DNA from: Rhizobium sp. 9140
GTDB lineage: Bacteria > Pseudomonadota > Alphaproteobacteria > Rhizobiales > Rhizobiaceae
Length of the DNA stretch: 64,000 nucleotides
NCBI RefSeq assembly: GCF_900067135.1
Contig: NZ_FJUR01000002.1
Location: 857,501-921,500 of the forward strand
Reading direction: 5' to 3'
A program made the position numbers and the translations under genes. Under the pieces are notes generated by a model. It worked only from the letters and a program-made list of their open reading frames with translations, searched no databases and had not been told where the DNA came from. Below, piece after piece: positions 1-11,374 of the stretch (positions within the stretch are counted from its first letter, which is position 1; each line of letters starts with the position of its first letter).

Positions 1-1317
1 GTGGCGATGACCACTGATCGAGGTGGAGTGCGGCCCCTGGCTGACGAAGCTCGCGCTGTTGAAGGCAAAGACGCGACCGACCCAGGCGTCATCCTCGTGC
101 TTCGGCAGGAAGCCGTAGAAGGCATCGAGATAGGGCAGGCGTGCCAGGCGCTCGTCCGCCTCGTCGTCCGGCGGCGTGTAGCGTTCGCCCCAGAGCGCGA
201 TGCGGTCAGACAGGCTCTTCAGTTCAGGCCGGGCCGGCAGATCGACGGCCATGCCGGTCGCCAGCAGCAGGTGATCGAATATGAGCACGCCATAGGGCGT
301 GGTCACGCGGATGGCCTCTTCCGTTTCCCGAACGTCGAGCCAGGGCGTTGCCGGACGAAGGCGGAAGCCGGGCAGGGCCATCGCGGTCTCGAAGCTGCGC
401 ACCGGTGGCGGCTGGTCGTTCTTGCGGAAGAACCGGGCGATCTGCCAGCGGGTCGTGTCGGAGAGGTCGGGATAATGCGTCATCATCCCCGGCGTCTCGA
501 TGGCGCGGTGCGGATTGGTGCGCGGCAGCCGCGGACGGCGAAAACACAGATCGACGGAAGCAGCACCGGCCGAAAGCGCCTTGATGGCATTGTCGAAGGC
601 GGAGGCGCCATGGCCGAGCACGCCGACGCGCTTGCCTTTCAGGCGGGCGAAATCCACCGGCCCGTTGGTGTGATCGTAGCGGCCCTTGTCCAGACTGTCG
701 GAGACGAAGGCCGGAACCCGCCAGGCGCCGGCGCCGTCGAACCCGGTCGCCAGCACGACGGCGCGTGCCAGCGTCCGGTTGACCGTCCCCCGGCAGAGGC
801 TGGTCACCACGATCAGGTCGCCATCCGCCGCGACGTCGAGGACCTGCGTTTCGCTGGTGATCGTAATATCGAAGACGCCGGCATACCAGTCGAGATAGGC
901 CTTCCAGTCGGTGCGCGGAATGCGCGGCAGATCCGCCCAGGCGGCCACGCCGTACCGCGTTTCGAACCAGCGGCGCACCGAGAGATTGGGCACGTTGAAT
1001 TCGTTGCCCACCTGCGTTTTCGGCGTGCGCAGTTCCTCCATCCGGGCAAAGGTCAGCCATGGCCCTTCCAGACCGGCGGGTGCGCTGTCGAGGACGCGCA
1101 CGTCGGCAAGGCCCTCCCACTTCAGTCCGGCTGCCAGGGTCACCCCCGACTGGCCGCCGCCGACGATGATGACATCGGCAACGGCGCCGGACGCATGACC
1201 GTCGAGGGGTGCGAGCCAGCCGGGCGCCGGATATCCGAGGGCGGCAAGATCCGCGCGCGCGGCCTGTTCCAGGTCATCAAGGGTGGCTGGCGTGGCGGTG
1301 ATGGGGGAGATGATCAT
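1..1317 (-). CDS. Flavin-containing monooxygenase-like FAD/NAD(P) oxidoreductase (C-terminus beyond window)
   Basis: Translating the minus strand from the ATG at 1317 gives about 439 residues with no stop before the window edge, so the gene is partial. Residues 53-58 read GGGQSG, an FAD-binding GxGxxG loop, and a second dinucleotide motif GHGASA lies near residue 232, as in FMO and Baeyer-Villiger type monooxygenases that bind FAD and NADPH. Its ATG overlaps the stop of the upstream permease gene (ATGA), so it is the last seen gene of the ABC importer operon. This suggests that it oxidises the imported substrate or a product of it. That link is inference; the substrate is unknown. The family call is firm. 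Confidence 0.85.
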   Translation of the reverse strand, partial: MIISPITATPATLDDLEQAARADLAALGYPAPGWLAPLDGHASGAVADVIIVGGGQSGVTLAAGLKWEGLADVRVLDSAPAGLEGPWLTFARMEELRTPKTQVGNEFNVPNLSVRRWFETRYGVAAWADLPRIPRTDWKAYLDWYAGVFDITITSETQVLDVAADGDLIVVTSLCRGTVNRTLARAVVLATGFDGAGAWRVPAFVSDSLDKGRYDHTNGPVDFARLKGKRVGVLGHGASAFDNAIKALSAGAASVDLCFRRPRLPRTNPHRAIETPGMMTHYPDLSDTTRWQIARFFRKNDQPPPVRSFETAMALPGFRLRPATPWLDVRETEEAIRVTTPYGVLIFDHLLLATGMAVDLPARPELKSLSDRIALWGERYTPPDDEADERLARLPYLDAFYGFLPKHEDDAWVGRVFAFNSASFVSQGPHSTSISGHRH

Positions 1318-2108
1318 TCGGGGTCTCGCATGGGAGAGGCACGGCGGCGAAGGCGGCGGCGGTTCAATTCGGTCAGGGCGACGATGACGGCTGTCAACAC
1401 GAGGACGGAGACCTGCATGGCGTTGAGGTCGGGCTTGAGCTCCCGCCGGAATTCCGACGCGACCACCAGAGACAGTGGCTGCGTCCGGCCCGCCAGAAAC
1501 ATCGAGATCGTGAGGTCGGCGAGCGAGAGGATGACGCTTATGGAGTAGGCGGCCCCGAGCGCGCCGCTCAACTGCGGCAGGAGCACGCGACGAAAGCTCT
1601 GCCATGGTGTTGCGCCGAGATCGCGCGCCGCTTCCTCCAGCCGCGGATCGAGGCGGATCAGCACGGCGGCGATGATCGTGGTGGCAAAGGGAACGGCGAC
1701 CAGCGTCTGCGCCGCAATCAGCGCCGTTGCGCCCCGCCCGAGCCCCACCCAGTTCATCAGCATCGCCTGCGCGATGGAGAGCACCGTCTTCGGCACCAGA
1801 AAGGGAAGAATGACGAGGACGACGAGAACCGCGCGAAGCCGCAGTCCCGGTGCCGTCAGGGCAAGCGCTGCCATCAGCCCGATGAGCGCGCCGAGAATGC
1901 CGACGGGCTGCGCGATCAGGAAGCTGGTCAGGAATCCTTCGAGAAAGGCCCGGTTGCCGAAGAGGTCCGCGTACCAGGCAAGCGTGAACCCGCTCAACGG
2001 GAAGGCCATAAGGCTGGAGGCATTGAACGAGAAGATCGCGAGCACGACGATCGGCAGGTAGAAGAAGCCGACGCCGAGCGCCAGCACGAGGGAGACGGTC
2101 CGGCTCAT
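1314..2108 (-). CDS. ABC transporter permease, PotC-like (polyamine/opine class)
   Basis: This 264-residue inner-membrane protein has about six hydrophobic segments. An EAA loop, EAARDLGATPWQSF, begins at residue 159 and is the site that contacts the ATPase in binding-protein-dependent importers. Length and motif match the second permease of spermidine/putrescine-type (PotABCD) transporters. It overlaps the preceding permease gene by 4 bp and is itself overlapped by the monooxygenase gene, so the genes look translationally coupled. Substrate specificity cannot be read from the permease. Confidence 0.88.
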   Translation of the reverse strand: MSRTVSLVLALGVGFFYLPIVVLAIFSFNASSLMAFPLSGFTLAWYADLFGNRAFLEGFLTSFLIAQPVGILGALIGLMAALALTAPGLRLRAVLVVLVILPFLVPKTVLSIAQAMLMNWVGLGRGATALIAAQTLVAVPFATTIIAAVLIRLDPRLEEAARDLGATPWQSFRRVLLPQLSGALGAAYSISVILSLADLTISMFLAGRTQPLSLVVASEFRRELKPDLNAMQVSVLVLTAVIVALTELNRRRLRRRASPMRDPE

Positions 2109-2983
2109 GGCAGGCGCCCCGCAAAGACGGCCCGCGCACCCCGCATGCGCAGGAGCAGCCCCGCCATCAGCGTGGCGCAGCCAAAAAGCACGATAAGAAG
2201 GCCGAGCGCGAGAGCCGAGGCGAGCGGCCAGTCGAAGGCGGTGCCGAAGAGGTTGTCGATCATTGCCATGGGGGTCGCGCCGGAGGTGCCGCCCAGCAGG
2301 CTCGGCGTCAGCATGTCGCCGGCGGCAAGCGCAAAGACGGCGAAGAGCCCGACGGCAAGCCCCGGCGTCGTCAGCGGCAGGATCACCTTGGTAAAGGCCT
2401 CGACCGGACGGGCGCCAAGATCGCGTGCCGCCTCGATCAATCTGTTATCGACCAGCTCCACCGAGATCCAGATCGCCAGAACCATGAAGGGCAGGTTGTT
2501 GTAGAGCAGCACGAGATGCGTGGTGAAGGGCGAGAACAGCAGGAACTTCAGCGGCGCATCGATCAGGCCGAGACCCTTGAGAACCGCGTTGACGAGACCT
2601 TCCGAACCGAGCACGATCCGCCAGGCATAGATGCGCACGATCTCGCCGGTGTAGAGCGGCGTGAGAAGGACGATGTTGGCGATGCCCTTCCAGACGACCG
2701 GCAGGCGGGCCATGGCCAGCGCCAGCGGGTAGCCGACAAGTGCCGCGAGGCCTGAGGTAACGAGGCCGGACAGGACGGCCTTGCCGATCAGAAAGGCGAA
2801 GACCGGATTGGACAGGATCTGGCCCCAGCTGTGGCCGGAAAGGTCGGGCACCATCTCGAAGGCGTCCATGTCCACCGTGAAAACGCTGAAGACGAGAAGC
2901 AGACCGAGCGGCAGGACGCAGCCGAGCCCGAGGGCGAGCGCCACGGGAAAAGCGAGATGGGCGCGGGAAAACGGCATGCTCAT
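2105..2983 (-). CDS. ABC transporter permease, PotB-like (polyamine/opine class)
   Basis: This 292-residue membrane protein has a long hydrophobic N-terminus and an EAARDLGARP loop starting near residue 184, typical of the first permease subunit of PotABCD-type importers. Its ATG overlaps the stop of the ATPase gene (ATGA at 2980-2983), and its own stop overlaps the next permease. It should form the heterodimeric membrane channel with the product of 1314-2108. An alternative start two codons downstream is possible. Confidence 0.88.
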   Translation of the reverse strand: MSMPFSRAHLAFPVALALGLGCVLPLGLLLVFSVFTVDMDAFEMVPDLSGHSWGQILSNPVFAFLIGKAVLSGLVTSGLAALVGYPLALAMARLPVVWKGIANIVLLTPLYTGEIVRIYAWRIVLGSEGLVNAVLKGLGLIDAPLKFLLFSPFTTHLVLLYNNLPFMVLAIWISVELVDNRLIEAARDLGARPVEAFTKVILPLTTPGLAVGLFAVFALAAGDMLTPSLLGGTSGATPMAMIDNLFGTAFDWPLASALALGLLIVLFGCATLMAGLLLRMRGARAVFAGRLP

Positions 2984-4068
2984 CCCTCCGCGCTGGTGAT
3001 GAAGGCGCGGGCTCTGTCGTGTTCGAGCCCGATGTCGGTGCCGGGATCAAGGGCCGTGTCGCTCATGAAGCGCAGCAGGCAGCCATGGCTTTCCGCTTCG
3101 ATCAGGAACCGGTCGCCGCGGAAGACGACATGCTGCACGCGGGCTCGCAGGGCCGAGGGTGCGGCGGAGACCTGCAGGTGTTCCGGCCGGATGACGAGCG
3201 TGGCGTCCGCCCCGATCTGCAGCCCCTCGATCGCCGGCGCTTGCACGAGGCCGAGCGGCGTATCGAGTGTTGCATTCGCCAGCATATCGCGCCGGCTCGT
3301 TGCCACGATCTTTCCAGGGACGAGGCTTGCCGAGCCGATGAAATCGGCGACGAATGCGCTGGCCGGCTGTGCATAGAGCGTCAGCGGATCGGCCTCCTGA
3401 ACGATGCGGCCCTTGTTCATGACCACGACGATATCGGACAGGGCGAAAGCCTCGTCCTGATCGTGCGTGACATAGACGAAGGCGATGCCGAGCCGGCGTT
3501 GCAGGTCCTTCAGCTCGATCTGGAGGTGGCCGCGCATCTTCCGGTCGAGGGCCGACAGGGGTTCGTCGAGGAGGAGCATGTGCGGTTCCGCGATGATGGC
3601 GCGGGCCACGGCCACGCGCTGCTGCTGCCCGCCGGACAGCTGGTGAGGGTATCGCGCGCCGAAATCCCCCATGTGAACGGCATCGAGCGCGCGTTTCACA
3701 CGAGCGGACGGATCGCCCGACCCCCGCCGCAAGGTGAGCGAGAACGCGACGTTCTGAAACACCGTCAGATGCGGGAACAGGGCATAGCTCTGGAAAACGG
3801 TATTGACGGGCCGGCGCTCCGGCGGCACACCCTTGAGAGGGCGCCCGTCGAGGACGAGCGATCCCGCATCCGGGGTCTCGAAGCCGGCGATCATCCGCAG
3901 GATCGTCGTCTTGCCGCAGCCCGATGGCCCAAGCAGCGTGGTGAAGGCCCGCTCGGGTATATCGAGATCGACCCCGTCGACGGCGTGGCCCTTGCCGTAG
4001 GATTTTACGAGGCCGCGGGCCGACAGGATCAGGCCCGCTTCGGGCTTGACGGACGTATGCTCCGGCAT
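2980..4068 (-). CDS. ABC transporter ATP-binding protein, PotA-like
   Basis: The ATG at 4068, two bases after the binding-protein stop, gives 362 residues; the open frame extends 23 codons further upstream but into the preceding gene. Walker A GPSGCGKT is at 47-54, the signature LSGGQQQR at 144-151 and Walker B LLLDEP at 165-170. A C-terminal region of roughly 110 residues resembles the TOBE regulatory domain of the PotA/FbpC/MalK group. It powers the importer formed with the two permeases downstream. Confidence 0.9.
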   Translation of the reverse strand: MPEHTSVKPEAGLILSARGLVKSYGKGHAVDGVDLDIPERAFTTLLGPSGCGKTTILRMIAGFETPDAGSLVLDGRPLKGVPPERRPVNTVFQSYALFPHLTVFQNVAFSLTLRRGSGDPSARVKRALDAVHMGDFGARYPHQLSGGQQQRVAVARAIIAEPHMLLLDEPLSALDRKMRGHLQIELKDLQRRLGIAFVYVTHDQDEAFALSDIVVVMNKGRIVQEADPLTLYAQPASAFVADFIGSASLVPGKIVATSRRDMLANATLDTPLGLVQAPAIEGLQIGADATLVIRPEHLQVSAAPSALRARVQHVVFRGDRFLIEAESHGCLLRFMSDTALDPGTDIGLEHDRARAFITSAEG

Positions 4069-4070
4069 GG

Positions 4071-5150
4071 TCAGCTTGCCTTGACCTCGTTCCAGATCTT
4101 CAGCCAGTCGGAGTAATTGTCGGGCGCGACCGGCCACATGAAGGACTTCATCACCTCCATGTCATCCACGAAGATCGCGGCCTGCTGCTCCTTCGTCAGA
4201 TCGTCGCGGATGATCGAGGAGGTCGTCGCGTAATTGCCGATCCGGGCGATCTCGGTCGCATATTGCGCGCCGAGCAGATAGTCGGCGAACTTCAGGGCAA
4301 GCTCGGTCTTCTCGGGCGAAAGCGAGGCGGGCATGCCGAAGCAGTCGCACCAGCCCATGATGCCGGCCTTCGGCTTGGCCATCCCCATGGGAAGCTTTCC
4401 CTTCAATTCGTCATAAGGGACGCGCCAGGAGAAGGCGCAGGACACCTCGCCTGTGGCAAAGAGGTTGGTGAGGTCGCCGATCGTCTGCCAGTAGGTCCGC
4501 AGCAGCGGCTTCTGCGCGACGAGAAGCTTCTTGGCTTCCGCCAGTTCCTTCGCATCCATCACGAACACCTTGTCGCGCGGCACGCCGGCCACGAGCCCGG
4601 CGATCGCGATGGATTCCAGCGCATAATCGCGCATGGCGAGTTGCCCGGAATATTTCGGATCGAACAGCGTCGTATAGTCCGGCTCCTTGTCGAACTTGTC
4701 GGTGCGATAGACGAGCGGATTGAGACCCCAGAGATAGGGGACGGCGAAGAGCTTGCCGCTGTCGTCCAGCACCTTCGGCGTCGTCTTGAAGACATCGTAC
4801 ATGCGGGCGGCATTGGGAAGCTTGGAAAGATCGATCTCCTTGAGGAGGCCGGCCTTGATATAGCGCCAGCTACCGTTGAGCGAGGGGTTGATCATGTCCC
4901 AGTCGGAGGCCGAGCCGGTCTTCAGGGCCGCGAACTGCGCATCCTCGCTGGAGAGGAAGGAGAGCTTGATCCGGGCGCCGGTCTCCTTCTCGAAAGCGGC
5001 GACATATTCCGGATGACCGTTGGATTCCCACGTCGCCCAGACGAGTTCGGAAACGGCGGCGCGCGCAGCACTCGTCGAACCCAGAATGCTGGCAGCCGTT
5101 CCCGCAGCCAAGCCCGCCAGTATGTCCCGTCGTGTCAGTCCCTGCCGCAT
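4071..5150 (-). CDS. Extracellular solute-binding protein, PotD-like, Tat signal
   Basis: The product has 359 residues from the ATG at 5150, which is preceded by GAGGTGAG; the open frame extends 19 codons upstream without a comparable ribosome site. The N-terminus carries a twin-arginine motif (TRRDILAG) followed by a hydrophobic stretch and an ARAA cleavage-like site, so export to the periplasm by Tat is likely. The rest resembles family 1 binding proteins of polyamine/opine importers (VWATWES start, WGLNPLVYRTDKF segment). It is the first transporter gene after the LysR regulator. The ligand could be a polyamine, an opine or another amine. Confidence 0.87.
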   Translation of the reverse strand: MRQGLTRRDILAGLAAGTAASILGSTSAARAAVSELVWATWESNGHPEYVAAFEKETGARIKLSFLSSEDAQFAALKTGSASDWDMINPSLNGSWRYIKAGLLKEIDLSKLPNAARMYDVFKTTPKVLDDSGKLFAVPYLWGLNPLVYRTDKFDKEPDYTTLFDPKYSGQLAMRDYALESIAIAGLVAGVPRDKVFVMDAKELAEAKKLLVAQKPLLRTYWQTIGDLTNLFATGEVSCAFSWRVPYDELKGKLPMGMAKPKAGIMGWCDCFGMPASLSPEKTELALKFADYLLGAQYATEIARIGNYATTSSIIRDDLTKEQQAAIFVDDMEVMKSFMWPVAPDNYSDWLKIWNEVKAS

Positions 5151-5226
5151 CGTCTCACCTCTTGCCGGTTTCTTTTGCACTGCGGCAAGTGTGCGTTTTT
5201 TGAGCACGAACGCCTATAACGAGATC

Positions 5227-5243
5227 GCAATAGACACTATTGC
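5227..5243. promoter_or_regulatory. Perfect 7-bp dyad upstream of the binding-protein gene, candidate LysR operator
   Basis: GCAATAG, three bases (ACA), then CTATTGC form a perfect inverted repeat in the 111-bp gap between lysR and the binding-protein gene, 77 bp before that start. Position and symmetry suit an operator. It lacks a strict T-N11-A LysR box, and a short terminator for lysR is an alternative reading. Confidence 0.4.
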
Positions 5244-5261
5244 GGCTTTGCGAAGAGGGTA

Positions 5262-6233
5262 TCAGAGAGGGACGAGGCATGTCTCCGTTGCCACGCGATC
5301 CAGCGCGCGGACGTCGGCTGCCACCGACTTGATCATCTGGCGCAGCCAGGCATGGTCCGGCGAATGATGCTTGCAATCGTGCCAGAGCATATAGAACGTC
5401 ATCTGCCCGAGCTCTGTCGGCGCATCCAGCACCGCAAAGGGGAAAGCCTGGGCGATCTGCTCGGCGAAATGCCGGCCCGTGGTGAACACGAGGTCGGACT
5501 GGGCGACGACATAAGGCGCGATGGCGTATTCTGGTACGGTCACGCCGATCCGCCGCTTCAGGCCGAGCTCGATCAGCCGCCCGTCGATGGGGCTGAGATG
5601 CGCGCGCTTGTCGGAGGTCGGCGAAAGATGGTTTTCCCGAAGAAATTCCTCCATCCCGATGCGGTCGCGCCGACCGGCGAAACGGTGACTCGACCGCACG
5701 ACGCAGACGATATCGGTCGTCAGAAGCGTCGACATTCTCAAGTGTTCAGGCGGATGAGGCCAGTTCCCGATCACGGCATCGATGGTGCCGTCGGCCAGCT
5801 GTGCAAGGAAATCCTCATAGCTCGGCAGCGGGCAGACATCGATATTGACCGAAGGGGCGACCCGGGCGATGCGTCCCACGAGCGGCGGCAAAAAGACGGT
5901 GCCGAGGCAGTTGGCAGCAACGATACGGAAGGTCCGCTTCGACGTTGCGGGATCGAAGGTGGGGTGCGGCGCGAGCTGTGCATCGATCGTCCCCAGTATA
6001 TCCCGGATGCTGTCCCGCATCGCAAGTCCGCGCTCCGTCGGCACCAGCGTGCTGCCCGAGCGTACGAGAAGAGGGTCATCGAGAAGCTCGCGCAGTTTGC
6101 GCAATGTCAGGCTGACGGTCGGTTGCGCCTGCCCCAGAAGCTCGGCCGTCCTGGAAACGCTGCATTCCGTCAGGAGCAGCAGCAAAGTCCGCATCAGCCG
6201 GACATCGAGCGATCCACTTGCCTGTGTCGTCAT
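5262..6233 (-). CDS. LysR-family transcriptional regulator
   Basis: This 323-residue protein has an N-terminal winged helix-turn-helix (residues about 10-70, VSRTAELLGQAQPTVSLTL) and a C-terminal effector-binding fold of the periplasmic-binding-protein type. The domain order and length are those of the NodD/LinR-like branch of LysR regulators. It is transcribed in the same direction as the importer operon downstream and ends 112 bp before the binding-protein start. It is therefore the likely regulator of that operon, responding to the imported compound or its product (inference). Confidence 0.9.
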   Translation of the reverse strand: MTTQASGSLDVRLMRTLLLLLTECSVSRTAELLGQAQPTVSLTLRKLRELLDDPLLVRSGSTLVPTERGLAMRDSIRDILGTIDAQLAPHPTFDPATSKRTFRIVAANCLGTVFLPPLVGRIARVAPSVNIDVCPLPSYEDFLAQLADGTIDAVIGNWPHPPEHLRMSTLLTTDIVCVVRSSHRFAGRRDRIGMEEFLRENHLSPTSDKRAHLSPIDGRLIELGLKRRIGVTVPEYAIAPYVVAQSDLVFTTGRHFAEQIAQAFPFAVLDAPTELGQMTFYMLWHDCKHHSPDHAWLRQMIKSVAADVRALDRVATETCLVPL

Positions 6234-6382
6234 GGCCTGTCGCTTTCATTGGAGGGACATGCCATCGAGAGGCATTTTTCGTGCCACGTGGGAGGGAGGC
6301 TGCTTATGCGGGTGAGAGTGGGCGGTCGCAGCATCGGGGGAAGAGTCTGCCACTTGGACGACCGGCTCGGTCCGCTTTGTTC

Positions 6383-6760
6383 CTACCAGATACGCTCAGA
6401 CAGAACCGCGTCGAAGGCAACGTTCATGGAAATGAAACCGCAATGTTCCAGGCGTGTCTGAGCCGCGAGCAGCCGGTCCCAAGGGTCCCGGTGATCCCAA
6501 TCGAAGCTGGCCGCAAGTTCGGCATGCAGATCGGTGATGGCGAGTGTTTGCAATCCGCTTGCCATAACGGCAGCGCGCAGTTCCTGCGGTTTCAGACTGA
6601 GCTTTTTCAACCGCATCTTGTTGTCGAGTTCGTAGAAGGTGACGGCACTCACGAGAACCATGTTTGTCTTGTCCTCGATGATCGAACGCGCCGTACGGGA
6701 AAGGCGGTCACTACCGATCGTCCACCAGTAGACCGCGTGGCTGTCGAGCAGAATCTTCAT
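6383..6760 (-). CDS. PIN-domain toxin, VapC-type
   Basis: This 125-residue PIN domain has the expected acidic residues at D6, E44, D92 and D95, which in VapC toxins coordinate Mg2+ for RNA cleavage. It spans nearly the whole protein, as is usual for type II toxins. Its ATG overlaps the stop of the antitoxin gene, the usual antitoxin-first arrangement. Target RNA cannot be predicted. Confidence 0.88.
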   Translation of the reverse strand: MKILLDSHAVYWWTIGSDRLSRTARSIIEDKTNMVLVSAVTFYELDNKMRLKKLSLKPQELRAAVMASGLQTLAITDLHAELAASFDWDHRDPWDRLLAAQTRLEHCGFISMNVAFDAVLSERIW

Positions 6761-7062
6761 CGCGTGTGGCTGTTCTCTTCGGGCTTGCCCTGGAAGATGC
6801 CGACATCGTCACTCCATTCGCCCGCATCGATCGCGGCCTGTTCGAGATCGATATCATCGAACAAAGTATCCGGCAGCCCACGCTGACGCAGTAGGCCGAA
6901 CGGGCGCTTTCCGCCGTCAGGAGGTCCGATGCGTGCATAAACTTGGCTACCGCGCATGATGACAATCGCCTCGCCTCGGCTGGCACGTTCAAGCACCTCG
7001 GCAAAATTCTTGCGAGCTTCGCTAATCTTGTAGCTGGTCTGCGGCACCGAGGGCTCCATCAT
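6757..7062 (-). CDS. Phd/YefM-family antitoxin
   Basis: The 101 residues from the ATG at 7062 contain the Phd/YefM N-terminal DNA-binding fold (SYKISEARKNFAEVLERA, then GEAIVIMRGSQVYARI) and an acidic C-terminal tail of the sort that wraps the toxin. A longer reading from 7134 adds 24 residues with no antitoxin resemblance, and neither start has a strong ribosome site. It is coupled to the PIN toxin by a 4-bp overlap and probably represses the pair. Confidence 0.85.
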   Translation of the reverse strand: MMEPSVPQTSYKISEARKNFAEVLERASRGEAIVIMRGSQVYARIGPPDGGKRPFGLLRQRGLPDTLFDDIDLEQAAIDAGEWSDDVGIFQGKPEENSHTR

Positions 7063-7228
7063 CACGATCGGTGCGCACGATATCTTGGCTCTATGATGCG
7101 TACAATCAACTTGTACCTTTTGAAGGTGGCTCATGGACGCTCTTCGCAGGATTGGTTGAAGCGTTGTCCCGCAACATTGCCTTACCCAGGCATTGACCCA
7201 GGTGAGAGACCATGACGGCCGTCATCCG

Positions 7229-10648
<3,420 letters not shown>

Positions 10649-10836
10649 GTGGCCGTTTCACTCGAAATGCTGGAGTCGGGTCATGATGCAATATGGACCA
10701 TGGAATGTGAACCGATGCTTTTACGGATGAACCTTGGGAATGACAGCTCCGCTGCCCCCGCCGGGTCCATTCGGGACCGACCCCGCCGCCGGCAAGCTGA
10801 TGGCCGACATCGTCACCGGACGCAATCCAATCGTCA

Positions 10837-11176
10837 ACCGATGCCGAAGGCAAGTTCGTTGCCGCTCTCGCCGCCGAAGTGCCATCCGTCGAAAGTGGCG
10901 GCATTTCCGCCGACGGCCTGACCTGGAAGGTGACACTTCGTTATGATGGCAAATGGCACGACGGCAAGCCGTTCACAGCCGAAGACGTTCGGGCTTGTTG
11001 CAATCTATGTCTTCGCGCTGAAGCTCAAATGGCTGCCTGCCGGCCGGGATATCGCAGCCCGCCTCTTCAACGCCGGGCGCATCTCGCTCTCGGTCGGCTT
11101 CTTTGCGATGGTGCTGCCAACGGCGGCCGCGATGATCCTGTCGGAATGCCACAAAGCGATAGGAGAGGCTGTGTAA
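10837..11176 (+). pseudogene. Scrambled remnants of a Dpp-type ABC transporter
   Basis: Three short plus-strand pieces of different transporter subunits are joined end to end. From 10837 to about 11004 the frame reads like a family 5 peptide-binding protein (YDGKWHDGKPFTAEDV). From about 11000 a second frame reads GLVAIYVFALKLKWLPAG, as in DppB permeases. That runs straight into a DppC-like RISLSVGFFAMVLP piece ending at 11176. No intact gene is present. This looks like the scar of successive deletions in a dipeptide importer; the intact importer starting at 14097 is separate. Confidence 0.65.
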
Positions 11177-11208
11177 AAAACGAGCAGAAAATATATTTGA
11201 CTAAAATC

Positions 11209-11251
11209 GATGCTTGCCTTAGCGTCACATCAACAAATGGCGTTTTACGCC
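11209..11251 (+). promoter_or_regulatory. Leader RNA hairpins upstream of the amiC-like gene
   Basis: GATGCT (11209-11214) can pair with AGCGTC (11221-11226) around a six-base loop. GGCGT (11239-11243) can pair with ACGCC (11247-11251). They precede a strong intrinsic terminator, and the operon's second gene encodes an ANTAR protein, a class that binds twin hexaloop hairpins to stop termination. The loop TGCCTT does not show the usual A at position 1 and G at position 4, so the assignment is tentative. Confidence 0.4.
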
Positions 11252-11263
11252 GCTGGCAATCAG

Positions 11264-11300
11264 GCCCCGAACACCGCTCAACGCGGTTCGGGGCTTTTTT
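11264..11300 (+). terminator. Intrinsic terminator in the amiC-like operon leader
   Basis: GCCCCGA (11264-11270) pairs with TCGGGGC (11288-11294). An inner stem, ACCGC with GCGGT, continues it, and six T follow at 11295-11300. It stands 75 bp before the first gene of the operon, where a terminator makes sense only as a regulated attenuator. Confidence 0.8.
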
Positions 11301-11374
11301 GTTTTCAGCGGCCTTGATGCGGATGGTGGGACGTAAACAGTACACGCTTGGATCAAGAAAGGAGCTTCCTGCAA

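Noticed and set aside
11197..11300. Canonical twin-hexaloop ANTAR RNA motif
   Set aside because: One hairpin can form a six-base loop, but it reads TGCCTT without A1 and G4, and the second hairpin has a three-base loop. Only the terminator is claimed firmly.
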